Shown here: piece by piece, positions 1-8,837 of the stretch | Layout of the letters: every line of letters starts with the position of its first letter | Position numbering within the stretch: the stretch's first letter is position 1 | NCBI RefSeq assembly: GCF_000758755.1 | Contig: NZ_JRMV01000272.1 | Location: 247,856-311,855, forward strand | DNA from: Actinomyces sp. S6-Spd3 | Lineage (GTDB): Bacteria; Actinomycetota; Actinomycetes; Actinomycetales; Actinomycetaceae | Length of the DNA stretch: 64,000 nt | Direction: 5' to 3' | Notes under the pieces: model-generated | The model's input: only the letters and a program-made list of their open reading frames with translations | The model's database searches: none | Told to the model about the DNA's origin: nothing | Program-made: the position numbers and the translations under genes

Positions 1-1
1 C

Positions 2-178
2 GCTCACGATATTGCGACCTACACCGAAGCAATTCGAGAGTGCGAATCGGCGGACGCGGGCCGCTATCGCAATATCGAGGACGTGCATCGCTGGGAAGAG
101 GAAAGAAGAACTCGGCTGGGTATCACAGATGCGACGCGCACGCGTTCCTACATTTTTGATACCCGCCGAGTTTCTTAA
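2..178 (+). CDS. C-terminal end of an unidentified protein (5' truncated)
   Basis: An open frame enters from the window edge and ends at a TAA at 176-178, giving the last 58 residues of a protein. The tail is charged and mostly helical-looking, rich in Glu and Arg, with no membrane segment. I do not recognise the family. It converges on the holin-like gene downstream with about 30 bp between the stops and no obvious hairpin. The call rests on the uninterrupted frame and ordinary codon use for this genome; the start and function lie outside the window. Confidence 0.5.
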   Translation, partial: AHDIATYTEAIRECESADAGRYRNIEDVHRWEEERRTRLGITDATRTRSYIFDTRRVS

Positions 179-211
179 GAGAGTGGCTCAAGGCCAGACG
201 GCGCCGGTGAG

Positions 212-592
212 TTACTTCTTCTTAGCGCCCGTGAGTCCTCCAAAGAGCGAGGAGACAACAGCGGTGATGATGGCACCGATGACGGCCGCACCAAGGCCAG
301 ACACAGAGAAGGGCAGGCCCATGGAGTCTGCAATCGATCCCGCCACCAGGAAGCCAATGCCATTGGTGATCAGGGCAAAAAGGCCGAAGGTGAGGATGTA
401 GAGCGGGAAGGCAAGAATCTGAATGAGAGGCCGCACAATGGAGTTCACGACGGTGAATACCAGTGCAATCAACCCCAAAATGACAACGGTTTCCGTCATG
501 GACGTACCGCGCGCAATGGTAATTCCCGGGACAAGAGCAGCTGAGACCCATAGGCCCAGCGCCGTTCCAATGAGACGCAGAATAAAGTTCAT
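212..592 (-). CDS. Phage holin family IV-like small membrane protein
   Basis: A small integral membrane protein of about 126 residues with three to four hydrophobic helices, resembling the phage holin family (PF04020) widespread in actinobacterial chromosomes. The N-terminus (MNFILRLIGTALGLW) and the VPGI motif after the first helix are typical. Despite the family name, chromosomal members have no demonstrated lysis role, so a cell-envelope function of unknown kind is the safest statement. The frame stays open to a GTG at 607 and includes an ATG at 601. I chose the ATG at 592 because it matches the family N-terminus; no clear ribosome binding site discriminates between them. Confidence 0.75.
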   Translation of the reverse strand: MNFILRLIGTALGLWVSAALVPGITIARGTSMTETVVILGLIALVFTVVNSIVRPLIQILAFPLYILTFGLFALITNGIGFLVAGSIADSMGLPFSVSGLGAAVIGAIITAVVSSLFGGLTGAKKK

Positions 593-625
593 ACGCCCCA
601 TTATCACCGATCGGGTAATAGTCGA

Positions 626-1423
626 CTAGGCGACGATTGCCAGGACCGCCGAAAAGAGACAGGCACAGGAGACGTATTCCCCAAGTCCGATGATCAGGGG
701 AGGGATCTTGAGGTGCTTGATCTTACGCAGTGCAGGGATAAGGATCGCGCGCAGGGCGATCACGACGAAAGCCAGAAGTACTCCGCCGGGAAGAACATGC
801 ATGAGCACTCCGATCAGGCATGCGACCACAAGTGCCAAGTGCCAGGCAACGGAGACGATATACACCGATAGCTTATTTGCCCCGCGGATGAGGGAGCGGA
901 CATAGACGATAGACCCCAGCATGTAGGCGGCGACGGCTACCGCTGCGCACCACAGTTTGTGCTGCGAATAGCCCTCTGAGGTAATCCAGATCGACAGGGG
1001 CAGGGTGCACGAACTCGCAAGAACGCTCGACACATGGGAGGCAATGGAGCGGCGGCGCTTGCGGAAGGCCTCGTAAGTTGCAACTGCGCAAAAAAGGGTG
1101 ATGGGGATGATGATCCGTGCGATGGCATGCGGGCGCATGACAATAATCGGAACCCCGCACACGACAGCTATGCTCGCCCAGGTGAGGAAGGCGGGAAGGT
1201 AGGTGCGGCGTCGCTTGGGAGAGGCCGCCCAATACAGGCTCAGGGCATGGAAGCTGCAATAGGCGGCGGTCCAAGCTGCAAGGAGCAGGAATTGAATGGG
1301 CTGAGGATGGACGGTGCATATTCCGACGGCGATCGGAAGAACGGTCATGACCCAGGCGCCGTGTTCGTTTGAGAGCCACCCGTGCCGGACCAAGCTTCGC
1401 ATCTTCGAGCCACGTTGATTCAT
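626..1423 (-). CDS. YwiC-like integral membrane protein
   Basis: A polytopic membrane protein of about 265 residues with roughly eight hydrophobic helices. Near the N-terminus it carries the NEHGAW motif that marks the YwiC-like family (PF14256). The biochemical role of the family is not established. The frame is open to a GTG at 1450; I prefer the ATG at 1423, which leaves a shorter tail before the HGAW motif, but neither start has a convincing Shine-Dalgarno sequence. The gene ends 18 bp before the GTG at 607 of the holin-like frame, so the two could be co-transcribed. The 130-bp gap to the divergent transporter at 1557 should hold both promoters. Confidence 0.75.
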   Translation of the reverse strand: MNQRGSKMRSLVRHGWLSNEHGAWVMTVLPIAVGICTVHPQPIQFLLLAAWTAAYCSFHALSLYWAASPKRRRTYLPAFLTWASIAVVCGVPIIVMRPHAIARIIIPITLFCAVATYEAFRKRRRSIASHVSSVLASSCTLPLSIWITSEGYSQHKLWCAAVAVAAYMLGSIVYVRSLIRGANKLSVYIVSVAWHLALVVACLIGVLMHVLPGGVLLAFVVIALRAILIPALRKIKHLKIPPLIIGLGEYVSCACLFSAVLAIVA

Positions 1424-1556
1424 GGGCAACAGTGTAGTGGGCGTATTCACTTAGGGAAACCTAAGAAATGTGCGGAAAATGTGCCCGCGCTCACCGATAT
1501 CCCATGCTCTGAGATGAAATTTTCGCGAACTGAATTCTCGGCGCAATGTTATAGGT

Positions 1557-2549
1557 ATGTCAACAAACGATACACGCGAAGAAACCGTCCCATCCTCGGT
1601 TGCCGCTAAGCCCGAGCTTTCTCAAGAAGATCGTTCTGCCCGCATTGCGGTTACCGTATTTCCGCTCATCATTATTGCGGCATTCGCTCTGGGTCTGATT
1701 TTCCCGACCCATGCAGCAAAGCTCGCCTCGGGTGTGAACATCGGCCTGGGCATCATCATGTTCGGCATGGGCTTGACCCTGACCCTTCCCGACTTTGCCC
1801 TTGTCGTGAAGCGCCCCCTGCCCGTCATCGTCGGTGTTATCGCGCAGTACGTGATCATGCCTGGAGTCGCCTTCCTTCTGGCCAAGCTGCTCCACCTCGA
1901 TCCGGCAATTGCAGCCGGCGTCATCCTGGTCGGTTGCGCCCCGGGCGGAACCGCCTCGAATGTCATCTCTTACTTGGCTAAGGGTGACGTTGCACTCTCG
2001 GTGACCATGACATCGATTTCCACTCTTCTGGCACCCTTCATGACCCCCCTTCTCACCAAGTGGCTGGCCGGTCAGTACATGCCCGTTGATGCAAAGAGTA
2101 TGGCGCTCGCAATTGTTCAGATCGTTCTGATCCCCGTCGTCGCAGGCATCGTCGTCCGTATGCTTGCCGGTCGCTACGTTGAAAAGATCCTCCCGGCTCT
2201 TCCCTGGATCTCGGTCCTTGGCATCTCCTACGTGCTGGCAGCAGTCGTTGGCAAGTCCGCCGACAAGATCATGGAATCCGCACTCATCGTCTTCGTCGTG
2301 GTCATCCTCCACAACCTGCTGGGCTACTTCTTCGGATACTTCGCAGGCCGTATCTCGGGCGGCGATTACCGTGCAGCTCGTACGACCGCAATCGAAGTTG
2401 GTATGCAGAACTCGGGTCTGGCAGCCGGCTTGGCAACGAAGTACTTCAGCCCCGAGGCCGCGCTTCCCGGCGCAGTCTTCTCGGTTTGGCACAACCTTTC
2501 CGGTGCACTCTTGGCCATGTTCTTCCGCCGTTTCGGCAAGCAGGGCTGA
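1557..2549 (+). CDS. Bile acid:sodium symporter (BASS) family transporter
   Basis: A 330-residue secondary transporter with nine to ten membrane helices. Two family signatures are clear: the GCAPGGTASNVISYLAKG stretch at about residues 122-139, and the EVGMQNSGLAAGLA segment near residue 280. These belong to the crossover helices that bind sodium and substrate in BASS proteins. Bacterial members import bile acids, pantoate, pyruvate or other organic anions, and the substrate here cannot be read from the sequence. The first 25 residues are hydrophilic and cytoplasmic. It is a single gene followed by a strong hairpin terminator at 2590-2629 shared with the convergent gene. Confidence 0.9.
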   Translation: MSTNDTREETVPSSVAAKPELSQEDRSARIAVTVFPLIIIAAFALGLIFPTHAAKLASGVNIGLGIIMFGMGLTLTLPDFALVVKRPLPVIVGVIAQYVIMPGVAFLLAKLLHLDPAIAAGVILVGCAPGGTASNVISYLAKGDVALSVTMTSISTLLAPFMTPLLTKWLAGQYMPVDAKSMALAIVQIVLIPVVAGIVVRMLAGRYVEKILPALPWISVLGISYVLAAVVGKSADKIMESALIVFVVVILHNLLGYFFGYFAGRISGGDYRAARTTAIEVGMQNSGLAAGLATKYFSPEAALPGAVFSVWHNLSGALLAMFFRRFGKQG

Positions 2550-2589
2550 CCTAGATCTCACCAATAGTCCCGCTCTTTGCGGGCACGAA

Positions 2590-2629
2590 AAAGTGGGCGA
2601 CGCGCGCGAAATGCTGCGTCGCCCACTTT
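2590..2629. terminator. Bidirectional intrinsic terminator
   Basis: A perfect 14-bp stem (2590-2603 with 2616-2629) with A residues before it and T residues after it. It lies between the convergent transporter and ligase genes and can serve both strands. Confidence 0.85.
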
Positions 2630-2641
2630 CATTGTCTGCGT

Positions 2642-3838
2642 TTACTTCCGGTTTCCCGGACGAGGCGAACGTGCCCCTTCCGTCGTGGTCCCAGCAGTCA
2701 CCTGCGGGGCGAGCGGGCGTCCAGCTGCGGTCTCAGCGCGCAAGTGAGCGACGACGGCCTCGAGACTGCCAGAGCCATCGGCGACCGCTTTCTGGCGCTG
2801 GTAACCCACGCCGACACTGCGCAGCGTGTGGATGAAGTCGAGTTCTTCTTGGCACTGAAGATCGTCAGCGATGGGCTCCAGTTCGCGCACGGTCTCATCA
2901 AGAAGATCGTCAATATGCCGTTCGTTGCCGTGGATGTCTTCGATGAGGACGGCATCCATTCCATATCGCGCCGCGCGCCACTTGTTTTCCGCGAGGAACC
3001 ACGGCGATGTCCTCGGCAGTTCTTCGCCGCGGTCCAGGATGCGTGAGCCATATTCGACGAGGCAGTGGATCAGTGCAGTGATCGCGCCAATTTCGGCGAC
3101 ATTGGAGGCAGAGTCGCATACGCGAACCTCGAGGGTCCCAAGCCTGGGCGAGGGGCGAATATCCCAGCGGATCTCATCGAACTTTGAGATGATTCCGGTC
3201 TTCTTCATGTCCTGGGTATAGCCCTCAAGCTCTTCCCACCTGGTGAAGAGCTGCGGAACTCCAGCGGTAGGCAGCTGCTGGAAGACCATCGCGCGGTTGT
3301 CGCAGTACCCCGTGTCCGTGCTTGCCCAGTAGGGCGACGAGGCCGAGAGTGCTTGGAGCCTGCCAAGGTGGGTTGCGAGGAACCCAAGCAGTGGAAGAAC
3401 CTTTGAGCGGTCCTCGATCCCAACGTGGACGTGGGTGCCGAAGAGCAGCATTTGGCGACCCCAAAACTGCGTGCGATTCACGAGTTCTGCATAGCGCTCA
3501 GAGTCGGAAACACGCTGATGGGCGGGATTTGCAAAGGGATGCGAACCTGCGCCGGTCAGGTCCACGCGAAGCGCAGACGTCACGGGGCGTAAGAGATCGA
3601 GTCCCTCATTGAGATCTGCAATCGCGTCCCTCACTCGGGTTTGTTTGCGCGAGACCAACTCGATCGTGTTTCGCAGCATCTCACCGTGGATGAGAGTGTC
3701 GTCGGGATAGCGGGCCGAAATCTCACTGAGGATGGCTCCCGCACACTGGCGTAGATCTTCTGAATCGACATCGATCAGCTGGAGTTCCCATTCCACGCCC
3801 AAAGTTGAACGCTCGGACTGAGCAAAAGAAATGGCCAT
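2642..3838 (-). CDS. Glutamate-cysteine ligase family 2 (YbdK-type) carboxylate-amine ligase
   Basis: A 398-residue enzyme of the GCS2 family (PF04107), which joins the gamma-carboxylate of glutamate to an amine in an ATP-dependent step. Family marks are the N-terminal LGVEWELQLID strand with its metal-binding glutamates, GTHVHVGI at about residues 134-141, and the WDIRPSPRLGTLEVRVCD segment. The last 30 residues are a polar tail. GCS2 members include YbdK (weak glutamate-cysteine ligase) and EgtA-like ligases, so the true amine acceptor is open. It is the second gene of an operon, starting 12 bp after the class I glutamine amidotransferase. That pairing suggests a gamma-glutamyl compound is made and processed, which is inference. 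Confidence 0.85.
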   Translation of the reverse strand: MAISFAQSERSTLGVEWELQLIDVDSEDLRQCAGAILSEISARYPDDTLIHGEMLRNTIELVSRKQTRVRDAIADLNEGLDLLRPVTSALRVDLTGAGSHPFANPAHQRVSDSERYAELVNRTQFWGRQMLLFGTHVHVGIEDRSKVLPLLGFLATHLGRLQALSASSPYWASTDTGYCDNRAMVFQQLPTAGVPQLFTRWEELEGYTQDMKKTGIISKFDEIRWDIRPSPRLGTLEVRVCDSASNVAEIGAITALIHCLVEYGSRILDRGEELPRTSPWFLAENKWRAARYGMDAVLIEDIHGNERHIDDLLDETVRELEPIADDLQCQEELDFIHTLRSVGVGYQRQKAVADGSGSLEAVVAHLRAETAAGRPLAPQVTAGTTTEGARSPRPGNRK

Positions 3839-3850
3839 AGCTCCCCCTCG

Positions 3851-4615
3851 TCAGGCTCGCTTGTAACGGTGGATAAACGATGCCAGAAGGTCGTGGGCGG
3901 GTTGTGTATCTGCCGCATCGCAGCGCGCGATAACGGCAGGCTTTTCTTCCGCAGGATAGTAGGTGTCCCCGTAGGTATCAATGCGAAGATGCATGCCTTC
4001 ACGCGTAATTTCAGGATGGAATTGAGTGCCGTAGATATTGTGGCCCCAACGCAAGATCTGAACGTGGCAACGTGAGCCCGTTGCCAAGAGCTCGGCGCCG
4101 GTGGGAATGGCGCCGATGGCATCCGCATGCCCGGTATATGCGTAGAAGCTTGGGGGAAGAGCCCCGGTGAGCGGATCTACGCGCCCGGCCTCGGTCAAAG
4201 TGATCTCAGGAGCTTGGAGATCTTCGGAGAACCCCTGAACAAGGGGAGCCCCGGAAGCTCGTGCAAGGGATTGGATGCCGAAGCAAATTCCAAAGGTCGG
4301 GAAATCACGCTTGAGGAGGACGGCGGCAAGAGCATCAATTCGTTCTTCTACGCGCAGGTGTTCGTCAGTCTTCTTCTCGTGCGGGTGCTCGAATCCGAAG
4401 GGAGAACCCGTGATGATTACGCCCGAGTACTGCTCAAGGTCAATGTCGCTCACCGGGTGAGGTGATGCCTCATCGACAAGGGGAAGAGCGTGAAGATCAC
4501 GGTCGTCAAGACTGCCGATAGCCTTCATCGAGGCCAGTTCATCGCGCGCAAGAATGCCATCTGGACGGCAGACGGCCACCAGGAAGGGGCGGTGAGCTGG
4601 TTGAGAAGCGTTCAT
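3851..4615 (-). CDS. Class I glutamine amidotransferase domain protein
   Basis: A 254-residue stand-alone class I (triad) glutamine amidotransferase-like protein. The nucleophile elbow GICFG places the catalytic cysteine at residue 111, and FHPE supplies the His200 and Glu202 partners, so the triad is intact. There is no synthetase domain, so it must act alone (for example as a gamma-glutamyl hydrolase) or hand ammonia to a partner. The next gene, 12 bp downstream, is a glutamate-amine ligase, and the two are very likely one transcript. The ATG at 4615 is the first start in the frame. The function could be cleavage of a gamma-glutamyl intermediate made by the neighbour; this is not shown by sequence alone. 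Confidence 0.82.
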   Translation of the reverse strand: MNASQPAHRPFLVAVCRPDGILARDELASMKAIGSLDDRDLHALPLVDEASPHPVSDIDLEQYSGVIITGSPFGFEHPHEKKTDEHLRVEERIDALAAVLLKRDFPTFGICFGIQSLARASGAPLVQGFSEDLQAPEITLTEAGRVDPLTGALPPSFYAYTGHADAIGAIPTGAELLATGSRCHVQILRWGHNIYGTQFHPEITREGMHLRIDTYGDTYYPAEEKPAVIARCDAADTQPAHDLLASFIHRYKRA

Positions 4616-4686
4616 AGCGCCACGCTATCAGGGCAAGTGCTCGGCGTGCGCGGACAACGAAGAAGTTGGGACTGTGTAAACGGGTA

Positions 4687-4720
4687 AGAAAAAACCCGCA
4701 GCATCAAAAGATACTGCGGG
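4687..4720 (-). terminator. Terminator of tRNA-Pro
   Basis: A 7-bp stem (4695-4701 with 4714-4720) followed on the minus strand by a T-rich run at 4694-4687, just downstream of the tRNA. Confidence 0.75.
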
Positions 4721-4727
4721 AATCACG

Positions 4728-4801
<74 letters not shown>

Positions 4802-4908
4802 TGACCGTATGAGTATAGCCGCCTGAAGCTACTGCGCCAAATTCACATGCGCGGCGCGCGCCAAAAGGGCACAATCACCGTGATTCAGCGGAGAGAAAGC
4901 TCTACTAA

Positions 4909-5886
4909 TCAGTCGTGAATCGTCAGAATTGATACTTCGGGGCGCGTCGCAATCCGAACCTTGGCGTAGGGAGAGGTTCCAAGGCCAGCCGAAACATGCA
5001 ACCACGAGCACTCATTCACTCCGGTTTCCCACACGTGCAATCCCTTGCCGAACTCGCGGGGAAGATCGCAATTCGTCACCAGCGAGGTCACGCCCGGAAG
5101 ACCAATCTGGCCACCGTGTGTGTGCCCAGCGAGAATCAATTCGGTTCCCAAGTGAGTCATCGAATCGAGGATGCGCGTGTAGGGCGCATGAGTGACACCG
5201 ATACGAATGGCATCGGGGCTGAGCCAACGCTGCGAGAGGCCATTGATGGAATCACGATTAATATGCGGATCGTCAACACCAAGGAGGGCAAGGGGCGCGG
5301 GAAGCACCATGGGGAGGTCAGGCTCGGCGATCCTTTCGTTTTCCGCCTGAAGATACGCCGAGGCGTTCGAGAGGTCCGCCCACCCCATCGAGCGCAGGTG
5401 CGCAGCCAGTTCCGTCCACGGCAAGTCCACCGCGCGGTCCACCTTCGCCGATCCCCGAGGCCTGAGGTAGCGCGTCCAGCTCTTGCGCTTGGGGGAGTAG
5501 TAGTCATTTGAGCCGAAAACGAAGGCGCCGGGGAAGTCGGCAAAAATCTCATGTGCCTGAATAACCGCGCCAAGAGCATCGGGGCTTCCGAAGTTATCCC
5601 CGGTTGAAATGACGTAATCGAATTCCTCGGTATCGCGAACTTGCTGAAGGAAATCGATGAGGAATTCCTGGCCGGGGAAGAGGTGAAGATCCGAAAAGTG
5701 AAGCACCTTCGCCATGCGGGTCTGAGAACGCAGCATGGGGGTCGATAGTGCAGATAAAGGAACGTCGAAGTGACGGACTATGGGACGGCGTCGCTCGACG
5801 CTCCCCCAGGCGAGAGCAGCAGTACCGCCCAAAGCAAGGGCAGCTACGCCTCGGAAGGCGCTAGTGGCGAGGCGACGCGTACTCAT
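4909..5886 (-). CDS. Calcineurin-like metallophosphoesterase
   Basis: A 325-residue metallophosphoesterase (PF00149) with an N-terminal hydrophobic segment (about residues 10-27) that anchors or exports it. The metal-site motifs are complete: FSDLHL near residue 64, GDN near 96, GSND near 124 (in place of the usual GNHD/E), and GHTHGGQ near 261. The substrate could be a nucleotide, phosphodiester or lipid headgroup. It begins 3 bp after the stop of the penicillin-binding protein gene, so both are in one operon. From memory, the same penicillin-binding protein/phosphoesterase pair occurs in mycobacteria (ponA2-Rv3683), supporting an envelope-related role. Confidence 0.88.
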   Translation of the reverse strand: MSTRRLATSAFRGVAALALGGTAALAWGSVERRRPIVRHFDVPLSALSTPMLRSQTRMAKVLHFSDLHLFPGQEFLIDFLQQVRDTEEFDYVISTGDNFGSPDALGAVIQAHEIFADFPGAFVFGSNDYYSPKRKSWTRYLRPRGSAKVDRAVDLPWTELAAHLRSMGWADLSNASAYLQAENERIAEPDLPMVLPAPLALLGVDDPHINRDSINGLSQRWLSPDAIRIGVTHAPYTRILDSMTHLGTELILAGHTHGGQIGLPGVTSLVTNCDLPREFGKGLHVWETGVNECSWLHVSAGLGTSPYAKVRIATRPEVSILTIHD

Positions 5887-5889
5887 CGG

Positions 5890-8061
5890 TCAGTCATCCC
5901 CTTCATCGTCATCATCCCCAGGCCCGTTTCCTTCTCCCTGGTTCTGGGGAGCAGCGGGCGTGGCGCTGGGAGTAGGTGCTTGAGTTGCCCGCGTGACCGC
6001 CTGAGGCGCGCCAATGTTTGCATTGGGCATGGGCTTGTTGGGTGTTCCCTCTAGAGCCGTGCTCATGTACGGCGCCCAAATGTTTTGACCAACGAAGGTT
6101 TCACCGAAGATTTGCGAGTAGTAGCGTCCGTTAATGCGAACGTTTTGAACCGGGGTCGTCGAGGCGTTGCCGTGGCCAACCCACGCCGCGGTGGTGAGCT
6201 CGGCGGTCGATCCGGTCAGCCAGGTGTTCGCCGAATAGTCGGTCGTACCAGACTTAGCGGCGAATTGGCGACCACCCGACAGTCGCGTAGCTGTGTAGTA
6301 CTGGCTTGCCGACTTCGTCAGGGTTGTTGCGACCTTTTGGGCGACCTGGGAATCGATGACCTGCTTGCAGTTCGCAGAACCTTCCTTAAGAACGTTCTCT
6401 TGGCGGTCAGTGACCTTCGCGATCGAATAGGGCTGGCACATCTTGCCATCGTTGATGAAGGTCGCGAAAGCACGAGCCATGTTCAGCGGCGAAGCAGAAG
6501 CAGAACCCAAGATGTTACCGGGAACGGCCAAGATCGGTTCGCCGTTTCCGTCATCAATACCCATATCGGCCGCTACCTGGAAGATATTGCAGAAGTTGAG
6601 CTTGGAGGCCATGTTGACGAAGGAGTGGTTCACCGAAAGGCCGGTTGCGCCGATGACATTGAAAGCACCGTCCTTGCCCGCCAAGTCGACGACGTTCCAG
6701 CTTTCAGTGTGGACGGGCTCGCCATCACACTTAAATGACCCATTGGGGAAGTTCGTCCGCCCATCGATGGTTTCGTAGCCGGATCGACCTTCCTTGTACC
6801 ATTCGGCCAAGACGAAGACCTTGAAGGTTGATCCAACCTGGAAGGAACCATCAGCCGCGTAGTTCGACATGGTTTCGTCTTCACCCACGCCATACACGGT
6901 GTTCTGCGCCATGGCGACAACTTCGCCTGTCTGGGGGACTAGAGAGACCAAGGCATCGTCCAAACCAGAAGCATCGTTGGATGGAATGGTCTTCGTCAAG
7001 GATTCATAGGCCGCGTGCTGCTTCTTGGGATCCAAGGTCGTGCGGATGGTCAGACCGCCGGTCTTGAGCAGGCGCTCACGTTCAATAGAGGTCTTCCCAA
7101 AGGCTTCATCGGCGAGGAATTGGCGCACGGCATAGGAACAGAAGTAGGCGTTCTCATCCCCTGCCCCCGAGCAGCCTTCACGGATCTGCGTGGGGTGAAG
7201 CATGTCGGAGACACTGACGGCCTTTGCTTCTGCTTCTTCTTGTTCGGTGATGATGCCCTGGTCAGCCATCACGGAAAGCACGGTATCGCGGCGTTCTTGC
7301 GCGGCCTCGGGATGCTGAAGGGGGTTGTACTGCACCGGGGACTGCACGAGGCCGGCGAGGAGGGCGGCCTCGCCAGTGGAAAGTTCGCTTGCGGACTTGG
7401 AGAAGTAAAGCTTGGAGGCGGCTTCGACACCGTAGGTGATGGGGCCGAAGGGAGCGATGTTCAAGTAGCCAGTGAGGATTTGATCCTTGTCCATCTGCTT
7501 TTCGACGGCGAGGGCGTACTTGATTTCGCGAAGCTTACGTTCAGTGGTTTGCTCGGTTGCGGCCTCGACTTGGTCGGCATCGCCTTCCATATAGCCCTTT
7601 TCAGCCAAAGCATTACGCACGTACTGCTGGGTAATGGTCGATGCGCCTTGCTTACCGCCATCATCACCGAGGTTATTGACCATTGCGCGGGCAATACCCG
7701 TGGGGTCAACACCGTGGTGTTCGAAGAAGCGTCGGTCTTCAATGGCGACGATTGCCTTCTTCATGACGGGTGCGATTTTGTCCGAGGGGATAACAATGCG
7801 CTGCTTATCGTAGAAACGGGCAATCACTTGGCCGTTCGTATCGAGCATCGTGGACTCGGTCGCGGGGGAGACGACTTGGATGTCGGTTGGGATCTCATCG
7901 AAGATCTCCATCCCCGCCTTCGCTGTGATTGCACCGGTTCCGACGGCCGGCACTAAGACGCCAGCACTGACCACGCCGATAAGTGCGGATGCGGCCAAGA
8001 ATGACAGCAAAAGCGCCACCAGCTGTGCGGGTCGAACGAAGCGTGTATGCGACTGAGCCAT
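5890..8061 (-). CDS. Bifunctional penicillin-binding protein (transglycosylase/transpeptidase)
   Basis: A class A penicillin-binding protein of 723 residues that polymerises glycan strands and cross-links peptidoglycan outside the membrane. A membrane anchor lies at about residues 13-35. The transglycosylase domain has EDRRFFEHHG (Glu108) and GASTITQQ. The transpeptidase domain has STFK (Ser411, Lys414), SVN at 476-478 and KSGTT starting at Lys603. There is no PASTA domain; the protein ends in a Pro- then Asp/Glu-rich tail. The frame is open to 8166, but that extension lacks a signal-like sequence, so I chose the ATG at 8061, which sits just before the anchor. It is divergent from the WhiB gene and leads the phosphoesterase operon. 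Confidence 0.93.
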   Translation of the reverse strand: MAQSHTRFVRPAQLVALLLSFLAASALIGVVSAGVLVPAVGTGAITAKAGMEIFDEIPTDIQVVSPATESTMLDTNGQVIARFYDKQRIVIPSDKIAPVMKKAIVAIEDRRFFEHHGVDPTGIARAMVNNLGDDGGKQGASTITQQYVRNALAEKGYMEGDADQVEAATEQTTERKLREIKYALAVEKQMDKDQILTGYLNIAPFGPITYGVEAASKLYFSKSASELSTGEAALLAGLVQSPVQYNPLQHPEAAQERRDTVLSVMADQGIITEQEEAEAKAVSVSDMLHPTQIREGCSGAGDENAYFCSYAVRQFLADEAFGKTSIERERLLKTGGLTIRTTLDPKKQHAAYESLTKTIPSNDASGLDDALVSLVPQTGEVVAMAQNTVYGVGEDETMSNYAADGSFQVGSTFKVFVLAEWYKEGRSGYETIDGRTNFPNGSFKCDGEPVHTESWNVVDLAGKDGAFNVIGATGLSVNHSFVNMASKLNFCNIFQVAADMGIDDGNGEPILAVPGNILGSASASPLNMARAFATFINDGKMCQPYSIAKVTDRQENVLKEGSANCKQVIDSQVAQKVATTLTKSASQYYTATRLSGGRQFAAKSGTTDYSANTWLTGSTAELTTAAWVGHGNASTTPVQNVRINGRYYSQIFGETFVGQNIWAPYMSTALEGTPNKPMPNANIGAPQAVTRATQAPTPSATPAAPQNQGEGNGPGDDDDEGDD

Positions 8062-8161
8062 AGGTACAGGATACGTGCCCGGCGCGGTGAAAGGCAGAGG
8101 AAGACAGGCAATGCCTTGAATATCAAGGACAAGGGGGCAATTGGATCGAGATAGTCCCAAT

Positions 8162-8175
8162 TTCACTTATGTGAA
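8162..8175. promoter_or_regulatory. Palindromic operator candidate between the PBP and WhiB genes
   Basis: TTCACTTATGTGAA: perfect 5-bp arms around a 4-bp spacer, in the divergent intergenic region about 30 bp before the WhiB start. It could be a regulator binding site. A Crp-family gene lies 0.8 kb downstream, but the half-site order is the reverse of the usual TGTGA/TCACA, so the binding protein is unknown. Confidence 0.35.
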
Positions 8176-8205
8176 TTTCATGTGTAGTCTCTTAAAGGGA
8201 GGTCA

Positions 8206-8619
8206 ATGTTGACCGCAGATGTGGAGAGGGTGGAATCAATGATTGATGACCACAGCTGGGTGGAGTATGCATTGTGTGCAGAAAAAGAACCCGATGCACT
8301 ATTCGTACAAGGGGCAGCGCAGAGGCAAGTTCGGATGCGCTGCATGGAATGTCCAGTTCGCCTCGAATGTCTTGCTGATGCGCTTCAATCGCGGATGACC
8401 TTCGGCGTCTGGGGAGGACTTACGGAACGCGAACGACGCATGATCTTGCGGGTGTACCCGAATGTTGACGATTGGTCGAAGTGGCTCAACTATTCCCCGG
8501 ACCCCCTTGCCGTTGAGCTGCGTAAGCCTCGGGTCCCGCAGAGTTTATCGATGAAGTCTATTCGAGCCTCAGCCAAGGTCCTCCGAGAAAGGCCCATCGC
8601 CGTGCCCGTTGGAGCATGA
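8206..8619 (+). CDS. WhiB-family iron-sulfur transcription factor (WhiB4/WblA-like)
   Basis: A 137-residue WhiB protein with the four cluster-ligating cysteines at 24, 46, 49 and 55 (a C-x2-C pair in the middle), then the GVWGG turn near residue 69 and a basic C-terminal segment for DNA or sigma-factor contact. WhiB proteins bind a 4Fe-4S cluster, respond to oxygen or nitric oxide, and regulate transcription. The divergent class A penicillin-binding protein next door matches my recollection of whiB4-ponA2 in mycobacteria and wblA next to a transpeptidase gene in Streptomyces, so this is probably the WblA/WhiB4 orthologue. A good GGGAGG ribosome binding site precedes the ATG at 8206. Confidence 0.9.
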   Translation: MLTADVERVESMIDDHSWVEYALCAEKEPDALFVQGAAQRQVRMRCMECPVRLECLADALQSRMTFGVWGGLTERERRMILRVYPNVDDWSKWLNYSPDPLAVELRKPRVPQSLSMKSIRASAKVLRERPIAVPVGA

Positions 8620-8650
8620 GGCCTTGGTGAAGGTGTCGTAGGATAGCGCT

Positions 8651-8812
8651 ATGACTACATGGGAATATGCAACAATTCCGCTTCTGACTCACGCGACAAA
8701 GGCAATCCTCGACCAGTGGGGTGCTGATGGTTGGGAACTCGTCCAGGTTGTTCCAGGGCCGACTGGTTCGGATAGCTTGGTGGCGTATTTGAAGCGACCG
8801 AAGAACGACTGA
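8651..8812 (+). CDS. Small conserved protein, DUF4177-like (53 aa)
   Basis: A 53-residue protein running from ATG at 8651 to TGA at 8810-8812. The pattern WEYATIPLLTHATKAIL, then GWELVQVVPGP, then VAYLKRP, resembles DUF4177-type small proteins that I recall from many Actinobacteria, often close to whiB4/wblA and crp genes. There are no catalytic motifs; the fold is predicted alpha/beta. It lies 31 bp behind the WhiB gene, probably in the same transcript, and a strong terminator at 8838-8880 follows. The function is unknown. Confidence 0.75.
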   Translation: MTTWEYATIPLLTHATKAILDQWGADGWELVQVVPGPTGSDSLVAYLKRPKND

Positions 8813-8837
8813 TCCCGCTCATTTAAGCGGGTGATAA

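Noticed and set aside
1560..2564. 334-codon minus-strand frame opposite the BASS transporter
   Set aside because: It covers the transporter almost exactly, and its His/Asp/Cys-rich composition is typical of antisense to hydrophobic genes. The transporter match on the + strand is unambiguous.
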